The notes under the pieces are model-generated. The model was given only the letters and a program-made list of their open reading frames with translations. It searched no databases and was not told where the DNA came from. From Granulicella paludicola (GTDB lineage: Bacteria; Acidobacteriota; Terriglobia; Terriglobales; Acidobacteriaceae): DNA of 64,000 nucleotides. Below, piece after piece: positions 8,426-17,394 of the stretch. Within the stretch, counting starts at the first letter, position 1. Every line of letters begins with the position of its first letter. The translations under genes and the position numbers were made by a program. The stretch lies in contig NZ_JAGSYC010000025.1 in assembly GCF_025685545.1 (NCBI RefSeq), positions 496,001 to 560,000 on the forward strand. Reading direction: 5' to 3'.

Positions 8426-9856
8426 ATGTCGAGCGAATTTCGCAATTTTCTTGAGTTGTCGTACGAAGAGCTGGAAGAGCTCAACCTGAAGGCCAAAGAG
8501 CAGCGCAAGAAGCGCGTGTCGATCGACATCATCCGCGAAGAGCGCCTCGCCTACCTGAACGACACCCCCGGCATCAAGGCCGTGACCGTGCTGTTCTCGG
8601 ATCTCGAAGGCCGCCTGCACATGCTCGACTACGACAAGAAGTTCCTCGTCAAGAGCTACGACAACCTCACCTTCGACGGCAGCTCCATCCGCGGCTTTAC
8701 CGCGCAGAAGGAGAGCGATCTCCGCCTCGGTCTCGACTGGGCTGCGTTCTACTGGGTTCCCGCCGACATCTTCGGTGCAGGCAAGGTCCTCATCTTCGGT
8801 GAGGTCATCGACAAGAACGGCGACCACTACTCAGGCGATCTGCGCGGCGTGCTCAAGGACTACGCCGACCAGCAGTTCAAGAAGAATGGCTACACGCTCA
8901 ACGCCGCCAACGAGATCGAAGGCTTTCTCTTCGAAGGCATCGACGCAGAGCGCAACTACCCGCTCCTCGGCAAGTTTGAGTACACCAACCAGGGTGGCTA
9001 CTATCACTCGCTGCCCGGCGATCCGCTCCGCGAGTTCATCGACACCACCGCTGAAGTGCAGCGCGCGATGGGCTTCGAGAACGAGAAGGATCACCCCGAA
9101 GTCGCTCCCAGCCAGTTTGAGATCAACTACACCTATGGCGACGTCGTCACCGCTGCCGACCAGATCCAGCTCTACAAGCTGATCTGTCGCCAGGTTGCGA
9201 CGCAGATGGGCATGACGGCGACTTTCCTGCCAAAGCCTGTCACCGGCGTAAACGGTTCGGGCATGCACACCAACGTGTCCATCACCAAGGGTGGCAAGAA
9301 CCTGTTCTGGGACCCCAATGGCCAGGAGAAGATCTCCAAGCTAGCATGGACGTTCATCGACAAGATCCTCACCCACGGCAACGATATCTGCCTGCTGCTG
9401 AATGCCAGCGTCAACAGCTACCGTCGTCTCGATCCGCACTTTGAAGCTCCGAACCAGATCAAGGCTTCGGCCACAGATCGCGGCTCCATGGTGCGCGTTC
9501 CCATTGGCAACGAGAAGTCGGCGCGTGTCGAGGTCCGCTCCGTCGGTCCGGATGCGAACCCCTACATCGTGCTCTACACGGTCTTCAAGACCGGCCTCGA
9601 CGGCCACATCGCGAAGATCAAGAACCTGCGTCAGGCTGAGCGTTACCTGCCGGACAACATCTACACCGCCCTCGAAGACTTCCGCGCCGGTACCTGGAAC
9701 GACACGTTGCTCGGTGCCGATGTGAAGGAGCGCTACGCAGAGCTGAAGCAGGCATCCGCCGACCGTTGCCCGCGTCTGCTCGGTACGCAGATCAAGGCCT
9801 GCGAGATTCAGTTCCATCACGAGGTCTACAACCAGCTCCTCTGGGGCCAGTTCTAA
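8426..9856 (+). CDS. glnA: glutamine synthetase
   Basis: 476 residues, the size of a type I subunit. The enzyme joins glutamate and ammonia using ATP. The fold is recognisable from FDGSSIRGF near 89-97, EIEGFLFEG (metal site), PSQFEINY, NGSGMHTNVSI, NSYRRLDPHFEAPN and the RGSMVRVPIGNEKSARVEVR arginine-rich active-site stretch. The usual adenylylation motif NLYDLP is replaced by DNIYTALEDF: a tyrosine is present but the flanks differ. The C-terminus (EIQFHHEVYNQLLWGQF) also differs from enterobacterial GlnA. AAGGAGCAAC lies before the ATG. A hairpin terminator follows at 9879-9910. Confidence 0.93.
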   Translation: MSSEFRNFLELSYEELEELNLKAKEQRKKRVSIDIIREERLAYLNDTPGIKAVTVLFSDLEGRLHMLDYDKKFLVKSYDNLTFDGSSIRGFTAQKESDLRLGLDWAAFYWVPADIFGAGKVLIFGEVIDKNGDHYSGDLRGVLKDYADQQFKKNGYTLNAANEIEGFLFEGIDAERNYPLLGKFEYTNQGGYYHSLPGDPLREFIDTTAEVQRAMGFENEKDHPEVAPSQFEINYTYGDVVTAADQIQLYKLICRQVATQMGMTATFLPKPVTGVNGSGMHTNVSITKGGKNLFWDPNGQEKISKLAWTFIDKILTHGNDICLLLNASVNSYRRLDPHFEAPNQIKASATDRGSMVRVPIGNEKSARVEVRSVGPDANPYIVLYTVFKTGLDGHIAKIKNLRQAERYLPDNIYTALEDFRAGTWNDTLLGADVKERYAELKQASADRCPRLLGTQIKACEIQFHHEVYNQLLWGQF

Positions 9857-9878
9857 CCTCCGCCGCGTTGCAGCAGAA

Positions 9879-9910
9879 AGAGCCAGCCTTCGGGCTGGCT
9901 CTTACTCTTT
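9879..9910 (+). terminator. terminator after glnA
   Basis: The arms AGAGCCAGCC and GGCTGGCTCT form a perfect 10-base stem closed by the stable TTCG tetraloop and followed by a T-rich tail (TACTCTTT). It starts 23 bases after the glnA stop codon. Confidence 0.8.
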
Positions 9911-10007
9911 GCAGCCGTAGTGTTGCGAAATCGAACAGCAGGTGCGTTTATCGGCTGCTGCTGTCCAGTCGCTCTTTCCGGCGCATATCATGAAGGGGTC
10001 GAGATGA

Positions 10008-10967
<960 letters not shown>

Positions 10968-10993
10968 CGTTACCGCTTGCTGAATCAGCCAGC

Positions 10994-11033
10994 AAAAACA
11001 GAAGCCCCGCTCATCGGCGGGGCTTCTGTTTTT
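10994..11033. terminator. bidirectional terminator between mdh and cyclophilin gene
   Basis: A 17-base perfect inverted repeat (10994-11010 with 11017-11033), with a GC-rich centre GAAGCCCCGC and a TCATCG loop. The arms begin with AAAAA and end with TTTTT, so it can stop transcription in both directions. It lies 27 bases after the mdh stop. Confidence 0.9.
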
Positions 11034-11048
11034 CTATGCGCGAGCAAG

Positions 11049-11555
11049 TTAATCGCGGTTGATCGTGACGCTCTCGAGCACCACCGGCGTCTTCGGGCGG
11101 TCCATGCCGTCGCGAGGCACCTTGCTGATCTTCTCGACGATGTCATAACCTTCGGTCACTTCGCCGAAGATCGTGTGCTTGCCTGTTAGCCAGCTCGTGT
11201 CGGTGACGGTGATGAAGAACTGGCTGCCATTCGTGTTCGGGCCGGAGTTCGCCATCGCGAGCTTGCCGGGAGCCTTGAAGTGGTGCGGGCTGCCCTTGGT
11301 CTCATCGGCAAACTTGTAACCGGGGCCACCCATGCCGGAGCCCTGCGGATCGCCGCCCTGGATCATGAACTCGGGAATCACACGATGGAAGATCGTGCCG
11401 TCGTAGAGCTTGTCGCCCTTCTTGCCGGGCGCGTCCCACTTCTTCGTGCCCTCGGCGAGCTCGATGAAGTTCTTCACTGTTTCAGGTGCTTCTGCTTCGA
11501 ACAGCTTACAGACGATGGTGCCTTCGGATGTCTTGAAGGTTGCGGTGGTAGCCAT
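11049..11555 (-). CDS. cytoplasmic cyclophilin, peptidyl-prolyl cis-trans isomerase
   Basis: 168 residues with no signal peptide. The family speeds proline isomerisation during folding. Core motifs are FHRVIPEFMIQGGDPQGSGMGGPGYKFADE, MANSGPNTNGSQFFITV (the cyclophilin active-site region) and LTGKHTIFGEV, with the catalytic Arg in FHRVIP. It is close in sequence to the next gene upstream on the same strand, which is exported, so the pair gives one copy per compartment. AGGAG lies just before the ATG. Confidence 0.92.
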   Translation of the reverse strand: MATTATFKTSEGTIVCKLFEAEAPETVKNFIELAEGTKKWDAPGKKGDKLYDGTIFHRVIPEFMIQGGDPQGSGMGGPGYKFADETKGSPHHFKAPGKLAMANSGPNTNGSQFFITVTDTSWLTGKHTIFGEVTEGYDIVEKISKVPRDGMDRPKTPVVLESVTINRD

Positions 11556-11624
11556 GGGTTCTCCTGTCTTTCTGTTGTGAGCCTGACTTCGACTCGTGTT
11601 GGGTAAGATGCGGCTGCTGCGCTC

Positions 11625-12371
11625 CTAATGGGTAGGCGCGGCAGAAGTTGTGGGCGTACCAGGCGCAGTGGGCGCTGCCAGCGGATCGGGAGGAATCGGC
11701 TGACCTTCCGGCACGATGGTCACCTTCTTCAAAATGACCGGTGTCTGTGGCTTGTCCTCAGCATTCCGATCCACGCGGGCAATCGTCGCAACGATCAACA
11801 CCGAGTGCGGATCGCATTGGCCGAACAGGTTGTACTTGCCGTTTAGCTCCGGCTGCTCCGCCTCGGTGATAAAGAACTGCGACCCGTTCGTATTCGGTCC
11901 CGAGTTCGCCATCGCCAGGCGTCCCGGCACATCGAAGCGCAGCGAGGGTGTGATCTCGTCCTCGAAGTAGTAACCGGCGTCGCCAGTGCCGTTCCCCGCG
12001 CGGTCGCCGCCTTGAATCATGAATCCGGGGATAACGCGATGGAAGGTGGTGCCATCGTAGAACGGCCCCTTGCCGGGGTCCTTCGTTACCGGGTCGGTGT
12101 AGGGCTTGGTGCCGGTCGCCAGCCCGATAAAGTTGGCAACCGTGTTTGGTGCTTCCTTGCTGAAGAGCTTGCACGTCAGGCGGCCCATGCTTGTGTCGAA
12201 CAGCACCGTGGGGCCGGTAGGAACTGCAGGCGGTGCCACCTGTGCCACGGCCGAAGGCGCGTCAGGCAAGGCAGCGGGGGACTGGGTCGTCTGTGAATAA
12301 AGCACGCTGCTGAAAGGGACAACCGCCAGCGTGCAGAGAAAGGTACGGAGAGGGAGGGTAGCGGTCTTCAT
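11625..12371 (-). CDS. exported cyclophilin-type isomerase
   Basis: 248 residues: a signal peptide at about 1-27 (MKTATLPLRTFLCTLAVVPFSSVLYS), a proline/alanine linker, a cyclophilin domain at about 55-215, and a low-complexity PDPLAAPTAPGTPTTSAAPTH tail. The catalytic stretch FHRVIPGFMIQGGDRAGNGTG and ANSGPNTNGSQFFITEAEQPELNGKYNLFGQ are intact. It is probably a periplasmic folding helper. It lies 69 bases upstream of the cytoplasmic paralogue, which suggests tandem duplication followed by gain or loss of a signal peptide. Confidence 0.9.
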   Translation of the reverse strand: MKTATLPLRTFLCTLAVVPFSSVLYSQTTQSPAALPDAPSAVAQVAPPAVPTGPTVLFDTSMGRLTCKLFSKEAPNTVANFIGLATGTKPYTDPVTKDPGKGPFYDGTTFHRVIPGFMIQGGDRAGNGTGDAGYYFEDEITPSLRFDVPGRLAMANSGPNTNGSQFFITEAEQPELNGKYNLFGQCDPHSVLIVATIARVDRNAEDKPQTPVILKKVTIVPEGQPIPPDPLAAPTAPGTPTTSAAPTH

Positions 12372-12419
12372 TCCACCTTCAAGGCTACTCCATTCGAGCC
12401 AATGGAGAAAGCTGCGCGT

Positions 12420-13550
12420 CTACTTCTTCATCGGAGCGGTCGCCACGCCTACGAACGAGTCCGCAGTGCCGTAGTAGAGAAACCACTTGCCATGCAAAGG
12501 CACCAGCCCCTCGGCAAATGTCGTACCCGCGGCATACTGCCCCGTGCGCTCATACGGCCGCTCGGGCTTGAAGACAGGCTGATCGGTCCGCGCCAGCAGC
12601 TTCGTCGGATCGTCAGCAGAAAACAGCGCTTCCCCCACCGAGTACGCTCCCGCTGCAATCGCAGGGTCTCCCTGCAAAGAATGAATCGTATCCTCCGGGT
12701 TCGAGTTCTTCGCGTTATAAAGCATCACAATGCCCTGTGACGTCAGCACCGGCGGCGGTCCTGTCTCCGGAAAACCGCTATCGAAATGTCCCGACCTTGC
12801 TGCCAGCAGCACGTGTGGCTCATGCGTTGCAGGATCGACCACCGGCGTCCAGTTGATCAGATCGTCCGACGTAGCAAGCCGTATCTGAATCTCGCCCCAG
12901 TACATCCAGAACTTGCCATGCAGCTTCGCCGCGATCAGCCGGTCCCCACGCAGCTCCGTCAGGATGCCCGCGGACTTATACATCAGCGCTTTGTAGTGGC
13001 CGCCGTCCGCAGCGTCGAACGCAGGCCCATGCTTGGTCCAGTGCACGAGATCTTTCGACGTCGCAATTCCGATCGTATACGTTCCGCGATCGCGCGCCCA
13101 CTGCGTATAGGTCACCACGTAGCTGCCATCCGGAGCCTGCACAATGCGCGGATCTTCCACGCCGCCTGGAAACTCATGCGACTTCTCCGCATCGTTGTCC
13201 ATATAGAGCACAGGCGCGGGCCGCATCTTGAAGTGCAGCCCATCGCTGCTCGTTGCAAGCCCCAGCCGCGACGTGTGGCCACCGATTCCCATCACGCCGC
13301 TGTCATCTTCCGCGCGATACACCACCGCCACAGAGCCATCCGGGGCGATCGTCGCCGCCGGGTTGAACGTATGCAGCGCCTCCCAGTGGATAGGCTTCTG
13401 CGAGATCGGATCGAGAAAGATAGACGCCTTATTCGGGCTGATGACGGGCACATCCAGCGGTCGTGTGAACGGACCCAGCTGCCAGTCCTGGGCAGACGCC
13501 GTAGCCGTTAGCCCCGCAGCAAAGATGACAATCTGAAAGATTCGTTGCAC
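12420..13550 (-). CDS. GH130-like glycosidase or phosphorylase, exported
   Basis: 376 residues with a signal peptide (MQRIFQIVIFAAGLTATASA). The rest is a five-bladed propeller of the GH130/GH43-like type: FNPAATIAPDGSVAVVYRAEDD, GVEDPRIVQAPDGSYVVTYTQW (the VEDPR motif with the catalytic Asp of GH130), HGKFWMYWGE, TGPPPVLTSQGIVMLYNAKN and a C-terminal FYYGTADSFVGVATAPM. GH130 members split beta-mannosides either by phosphorolysis or by hydrolysis. An exported enzyme without free phosphate more likely hydrolyses, but this is inference. Confidence 0.82.
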   Translation of the reverse strand: MQRIFQIVIFAAGLTATASAQDWQLGPFTRPLDVPVISPNKASIFLDPISQKPIHWEALHTFNPAATIAPDGSVAVVYRAEDDSGVMGIGGHTSRLGLATSSDGLHFKMRPAPVLYMDNDAEKSHEFPGGVEDPRIVQAPDGSYVVTYTQWARDRGTYTIGIATSKDLVHWTKHGPAFDAADGGHYKALMYKSAGILTELRGDRLIAAKLHGKFWMYWGEIQIRLATSDDLINWTPVVDPATHEPHVLLAARSGHFDSGFPETGPPPVLTSQGIVMLYNAKNSNPEDTIHSLQGDPAIAAGAYSVGEALFSADDPTKLLARTDQPVFKPERPYERTGQYAAGTTFAEGLVPLHGKWFLYYGTADSFVGVATAPMKK

Positions 13551-13685
13551 AAAACTCCCCGTCGCTCAAATCTCTGACCGCAAGAGCTTAGCGCACCGCG
13601 GGAGCGATAGGGAAGTCTGCACATCCGCCAGCACCATAGAAGCGTACTCTCACTACAAGCATCAAAGTGATTCAAAGGAGAAGCG

Positions 13686-13979
13686 ATGGCAACGAAGGCG
13701 ATCTGGGTGATGTTGAAGGCTAAGCCCGGCAAAGAGAACGATGTAGAAGCTTTCCTGAAGCAGGGCGCGGTGATGAGCCACGACGAGCCGAAGACCGTCA
13801 CCTGGTACGGCGTCAAGATGGGCCCGGGGGTGTATGGTGTCTTCGATACCTTTGACGACGAGGCCGGACGCGACGCACACCTCAATGGTGAGATCGCCAA
13901 GGCGCTCATGGCGAACGCCAGCGAACTCTTCTCGAACGAGATCAAGATCGAGAAGATGGAAATCCTCGCAGATAAATAG
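13686..13979 (+). CDS. ABM-fold small monooxygenase-like protein
   Basis: 97 residues of the ferredoxin-like antibiotic biosynthesis monooxygenase fold. It starts ATKAIWVMLKAKPGKENDVEAFLKQG, then TVTWYGVKMGPGVYGVFDTFDDEAGRDAHLNGEIAKAL, which is the usual strand-helix-strand pattern including the AHLNG helix. Members oxidise quinols or act as small dimeric stress proteins; the substrate here is unknown. AAAGGAGAAG precedes the ATG, a strong ribosome site. It converges on the dipeptidase gene with two bases between the stop codons. Confidence 0.8.
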   Translation: MATKAIWVMLKAKPGKENDVEAFLKQGAVMSHDEPKTVTWYGVKMGPGVYGVFDTFDDEAGRDAHLNGEIAKALMANASELFSNEIKIEKMEILADK

Positions 13980-13981
13980 AG

Positions 13982-15151
13982 TTATTCGGCCGCAGCCTGC
14001 ACCGCGCCGAAGACACGCAGCAGATTACCGCCGAGCAGCTTTTGTAATTGCTCGGTGGTATAGCCGCGCTCCACAAGCGCGTCCGTAATCTTCGGCAGGT
14101 CCGCCGCGCTGTCCAATCCCTCTGGCAGAAACTGGATGCCATCGAAATCGGAACCGATGCCCACGTGATCGACGCCCGCCACCCGCGCGACATGATCGAG
14201 GTGGTCCACCAGCGTGCTTAGCGGTGTCAGTGGCAACGTCACCCGCAGATGCTTTTCATAAAAATCCCTGTCCGCAGCCACCGTCACGGTGAAGGGAACC
14301 GGCTCTCCACGATCGCGATATGGAGCTGACACTGTAGCACGCATCGCATCGCGCTCCGGAATCTTCCGCAGCCACGCCCTCGTCCAGGCCTCATCGATGA
14401 ACGGCGGGTAGAAGTTCACCATTACCACGCCACCGTTCCGCGCGATTGCGCGTAGCTGATCATCCGTCAGATTGCGCGGTGTGTCCGTCAGCACCCGAGA
14501 AGAAGAATGCGAAGCAATCACCGGCACGCTCGTCGTCTCCAGCACATGCGCAAGCGTCGCATCGGACACATGCGAGACATCCACCATCATGCCCAGGCGA
14601 TTCATCTCGCGCACCACCTCGCGACCAAACGTACTCAGCCCGCCATGATGAGTCACACTCGCATCGTCCAGATCTCCCGAGCTGTCCGCCCACTCATTCG
14701 AGTTCGACCACGTCAGCGTCATATAGCGCACGCCGAGCTTGTAAAACTCTCGCAGGTTCTCCAGCTTGTTCTCGATCGAGTGCCCACCCTCAATCCCCAT
14801 CAGCGCGCAGAAGACCCCTTCCTCATGCGCCTTCACCACATCGGCAGCGTTCAGCCCTAGCCTCATCGTCTCCGGATGCTTTTGCACCTGCTCTCGCACG
14901 CCTTCGATCAACTGCAGTGTGCGCTGCGCATACCGCCCGCCCCACTCCTTCGGGTCGACCCAGATAGCGAAGAACTCCGCCGTCAGCCCCCCCGCCATCG
15001 CCGATTCCAGGTTAATCATCCCACCCTGCAGCGGATCGCTGAAGTTCCACCCTTCATCCACAAACCGTTGAGGCGTATCGGCATGGCCGTCGATAACAAG
15101 AAACTTGTCGCTGAGCTGTCCGAGGTTTGTCATGACTGAGTCTGCATCCAT
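13982..15151 (-). CDS. membrane dipeptidase (M19 renal dipeptidase family)
   Basis: About 389 residues. It is a zinc dipeptidase of the amidohydrolase fold. The motifs are DGHADTPQ (metal His and Asp), GIEGGHSIEN (bridging Glu), LTWSNSN, VDVSHVSDATL (His), IASHSSSR (His) and HVGIGSDFDG (Asp). No signal peptide is seen, so it is likely cytoplasmic. The start is uncertain: a GTG at 15187, an ATG at 15151 and an ATG at 15133 share the frame and none has a good ribosome site. The ATG at 15151 is a compromise. Confidence 0.88.
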   Translation of the reverse strand: MDADSVMTNLGQLSDKFLVIDGHADTPQRFVDEGWNFSDPLQGGMINLESAMAGGLTAEFFAIWVDPKEWGGRYAQRTLQLIEGVREQVQKHPETMRLGLNAADVVKAHEEGVFCALMGIEGGHSIENKLENLREFYKLGVRYMTLTWSNSNEWADSSGDLDDASVTHHGGLSTFGREVVREMNRLGMMVDVSHVSDATLAHVLETTSVPVIASHSSSRVLTDTPRNLTDDQLRAIARNGGVVMVNFYPPFIDEAWTRAWLRKIPERDAMRATVSAPYRDRGEPVPFTVTVAADRDFYEKHLRVTLPLTPLSTLVDHLDHVARVAGVDHVGIGSDFDGIQFLPEGLDSAADLPKITDALVERGYTTEQLQKLLGGNLLRVFGAVQAAAE

Positions 15152-15245
15152 CCTGAGAGGTTTGATTGTATCAATCGGCAATCTCACACCTCATCAGACA
15201 ACGCGACTCCTCCGAACACCATCTCTACTATGCAGAGGTGCAATT

Positions 15246-15449
15246 ATGGCTGTCGAAGTGAGTCCCAACACGAGCACGACGCGCAACACCAACATTTCAG
15301 TGGAAGCCCCCGACACCGCAGGAATGAAGCCGGGTGGCACGGATTCTGAGAAGGTCGAACACCTTGCAAACGAAGGCGCCGAGCGCGCTGCAAAGCGCAT
15401 CAACAATGACAAGGGCAACGTACCCGGAACCTCAGAGTTTACTAAGTAG
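15246..15449 (+). CDS. small hydrophilic protein, unknown
   Basis: 67 residues from the ATG at 15246, which follows GCAGAGGTG. The sequence is polar and rich in Thr, Asn, Glu and Ala: VEVSPNTSTTRNTNISVEAPD, then SEKVEHLANEGAERAAKRINNDKGNVPGTSEFTK. A helix is likely over EKVEHLANEGAERAAKRI. A hairpin terminator follows, which supports it as a real gene. No family or function is recognised; it resembles small stress-related hydrophilic proteins only in composition. Confidence 0.6.
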   Translation: MAVEVSPNTSTTRNTNISVEAPDTAGMKPGGTDSEKVEHLANEGAERAAKRINNDKGNVPGTSEFTK

Positions 15450-15472
15450 TTGTAGAAGTCGGGCCCCGAATA

Positions 15473-15508
15473 CACAAAAGCCCTGCCATTGTGCGGGGCT
15501 TTTGTGCG
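15473..15508. terminator. hairpin shared by two convergent small genes
   Basis: The arms CACAAAAGCCC..GC and GCGGGGCTTTTGTG pair around a CATTGT loop with one G-T wobble. It sits 24 bases after the small gene on the plus strand and 20 bases after the GlcG-like gene on the minus strand, and carries AAAA/TTTT at the outer ends. Confidence 0.75.
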
Positions 15509-15527
15509 TGCATTTTTGCGTACGTCG

Positions 15528-15941
15528 TTAGAGAGCGGCAGCTCCAGCTTCAGCCACAGCGTGGTCCTGCTCACCGCTACCGCCGCTGATGCCTACAGCG
15601 CCCACCACTACGCCATCCTGCTTCAGCGGAATACCACCAGCAAAGATCATGATCTTTCCATTGTTCGATGCGTGGATACCAAAGAACTGATCGCCGGACT
15701 GCGAATTTGCACCCAGATCTTTTGTCGTGATGTCGAACGCGCGCGACGTGAACGCCTTTTTCTGCGCAATATCGATCGAGCCGAGCCAGGCATTCTCCAT
15801 GCGCTCAAACGCCAGTAGGTTGCCACCCGCGTCCACAACGGCAATGTTCATGGGCTGGCCGATCTCTTCGGCCTTCTTCGTAGCTGCCGCGATAATGCGG
15901 CGTGCGTCTACAAGGTCAATACTCTTGATGCTGGTGCTCAT
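15528..15941 (-). CDS. GlcG/HbpS-like heme-binding-fold protein
   Basis: 137 residues of the GlcG/HbpS fold (PF03928). Motifs are SLVDARRIIAAATKKAEE-type N-terminal helix, PMNIAVVDAGGNLLAFERM, AWLGSIDIAQKKAFTSRAF, FFGIHASNNGKIMIFAGGIPL and GVVVGAVGISGGSGEQDHAVAEAG. The family includes haem-sensing HbpS and accessory proteins of glycolate and diol metabolism, but most members have no proven role. No signal peptide. TTTCTCCTG reads as CAGGAGAAA before the start, a good ribosome site. Confidence 0.88.
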   Translation of the reverse strand: MSTSIKSIDLVDARRIIAAATKKAEEIGQPMNIAVVDAGGNLLAFERMENAWLGSIDIAQKKAFTSRAFDITTKDLGANSQSGDQFFGIHASNNGKIMIFAGGIPLKQDGVVVGAVGISGGSGEQDHAVAEAGAAAL

Positions 15942-16000
15942 CTTGTGTTTCTCCTGTGGTTGAACTTATGTAGCACGTAGGATGCCGCAAGGTGTGAAGT

Positions 16001-16240
16001 CTAAAAACCTTGCAATATGTCTTTTCGAGATACCTGCTTGTGGTCTGCGACCATGCGAACGATGGCAGACAGGGTACCGGTCTTCAGGGGTTTGTGTGCT
16101 GGTATGGGCAAAGTCTGGCCGGTCGGTTCATCCGTTCTCAGGATGATGTGACTTCCAAGCTGTCGATCCTCAACGTACTGCCACAATCGCACAAGATGGT
16201 TTGCCAGGTCGCGACCGTAGATATCACGCGGTGTCTTCAC
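16001..16240 (-). CDS. hicA: HicA family mRNA interferase toxin
   Basis: 79 residues from a GTG at 16240 whose bases overlap the hicB stop codon (GTGA), so the two are translationally coupled. The dsRBD-like toxin core is present: VKTPRDIYGRDLANHLVRLW, LGSHIILRTD with the catalytic His, then PAHKPLKTGTLSAIVRMVADH, the typical HicA C-terminal helix region. HicA cleaves mRNA and is blocked by HicB. A longer in-frame reading from 16354 would run through hicB in another frame and is not supported. Confidence 0.85.
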   Translation of the reverse strand: MKTPRDIYGRDLANHLVRLWQYVEDRQLGSHIILRTDEPTGQTLPIPAHKPLKTGTLSAIVRMVADHKQVSRKDILQGF

Positions 16241-16446
16241 GCAACCGCCAGCACCTGCTCGACATGGAGGAAGAGACGTATCTTGTCCGGCGGTGTTGAG
16301 TCGTAAAAGTACCCGCGTGTAGCATCCAGCACCATGTAGCAGAGCTCGTCCCACGTGTCGCCTTGTGTGGCGATACTGTGGTCGACAGCCACAGCCACGT
16401 AACCTCCATCGGATTCCTGCGTGACGTTGAAGACAAGCTCAGTCAT
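16237..16446 (-). CDS. hicB: HicB-like antitoxin
   Basis: 69 residues from the ATG at 16446. The sequence MTELVFNVTQESDGGYVAVAV, then TQGDTWDELCYMVLDATRGYF, is the short partial RNase-H-like HicB fold (the type often mislabelled 2-oxoisovalerate dehydrogenase). There is no C-terminal DNA-binding domain, so autoregulation would need another contact. The antitoxin gene comes first and the toxin second, the reverse of the commonest hicAB order. It lies 52 bases downstream of the sdhB stop and might be co-transcribed with the sdh genes. Confidence 0.83.
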   Translation of the reverse strand: MTELVFNVTQESDGGYVAVAVDHSIATQGDTWDELCYMVLDATRGYFYDSTPPDKIRLFLHVEQVLAVA

Positions 16447-16497
16447 GCTCACAGAGTACGCTCGACAAGCAGATAGCATCAAGCATTTTGTCGATGC

Positions 16498-17283
16498 CTA
16501 ATGCGTAAAGAAATCCTTCACCTGCTGAATAAACACATCGCGGCCAATATCACTGATGGCTTCGGTCAGTGGTAGCTGCTTCGGGCACGCCTGCACGCAG
16601 TTCTGCGCAAAGCCGCACTCCTGAATACCGCCATCGCCCGCCAGCGCACGCAACCGCTCTTCCTTCAGCACCGAGCCGGCCGGGTCCATGTTGAACAGCT
16701 TCGTCTGCGCAATCGTCGCTGCGCCCACAAAGCCGGTCACATCGTTGAACTGCGGGCAGACCTCCATGCAGATCGTGCAGCTGATGCAGTTCGACAGCGG
16801 ATAGCGCTCTTCCTGAATCTGTGGATGCTGCCGCGGCGCTGCGCCGAGGTCGTACGTGCCATCGATCGGCACCCACGCCTTCACTGCTTTCAAGTTCTCG
16901 AACAGCACTGAACGGTCGACCGCGAGATCGCGCACCACCGGAAACTTCGACAGGGGCGCCAGCGTGATCGTCTTTGAAAGGTCCGGCTTTTGACCATGCT
17001 CAACAGCGCCCAGCAGCTTGTCTACCAGCGCCGAGCAGGCCATCATCGCCTTGCCATTGATCAGCATCGCGCAGCTGCCGCAGATCTCTTCCAGGCAGTT
17101 CGAGTCATACGTGATCGGCGTGCTCTCCGCGCCATTGATCGCGCGCGGATTCAGCGCAATCTCACCCAGCAGCGACGTGATGTTCATGTTCGGCCGATAC
17201 GGAATCTCGAACGTCTCGGTGAACGCCTTCGCGTCAGGCCCAGACTGCCGCTTTACTTCAACCTTGATCGTGCGCTCTGTCAT
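16498..17283 (-). CDS. sdhB: succinate dehydrogenase iron-sulfur subunit
   Basis: 261 residues from the ATG at 17283, preceded by AGGAG; a longer frame to 17388 runs into repeats. The 2Fe-2S ferredoxin domain has NCLEEICGSCAMLINGKAMMAC. The C-terminal domain has SNCISCTICMEVCP and CGFAQNCVQACPK for the 4Fe-4S and 3Fe-4S clusters. It passes electrons from SdhA to the cytochrome b. The ligand pattern is complete. A 111-base repeat-bearing spacer separates it from sdhA, unusually long for this operon. Confidence 0.95.
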   Translation of the reverse strand: MTERTIKVEVKRQSGPDAKAFTETFEIPYRPNMNITSLLGEIALNPRAINGAESTPITYDSNCLEEICGSCAMLINGKAMMACSALVDKLLGAVEHGQKPDLSKTITLAPLSKFPVVRDLAVDRSVLFENLKAVKAWVPIDGTYDLGAAPRQHPQIQEERYPLSNCISCTICMEVCPQFNDVTGFVGAATIAQTKLFNMDPAGSVLKEERLRALAGDGGIQECGFAQNCVQACPKQLPLTEAISDIGRDVFIQQVKDFFTH

Positions 17284-17305
17284 AGCAAACTCCTGACTAC
17301 CCTTG

Positions 17306-17373
17306 TTTGTCATACCCGCAGTAGATCTGCTTCTGTCTTTCCTGTTTGTCATTGCCGCAGGGAATCTGCTTCT
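17306..17373. repeat. two copies of a 29-base repeat between sdhA and sdhB
   Basis: Two related 29-base units at 17306-17334 and 17345-17373 both begin TTTGTCAT and end ATCTGCTTCT. The second contains CCGCAGGGAATC. A third copy, with the full hairpin ATTCCCGCAGGGAAT, lies at 22576-22604. They fill most of the sdhA-sdhB gap and would be transcribed as part of the operon mRNA. Confidence 0.75.
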
Positions 17374-17394
17374 CGCTCCCTGCGGCACACCCAG

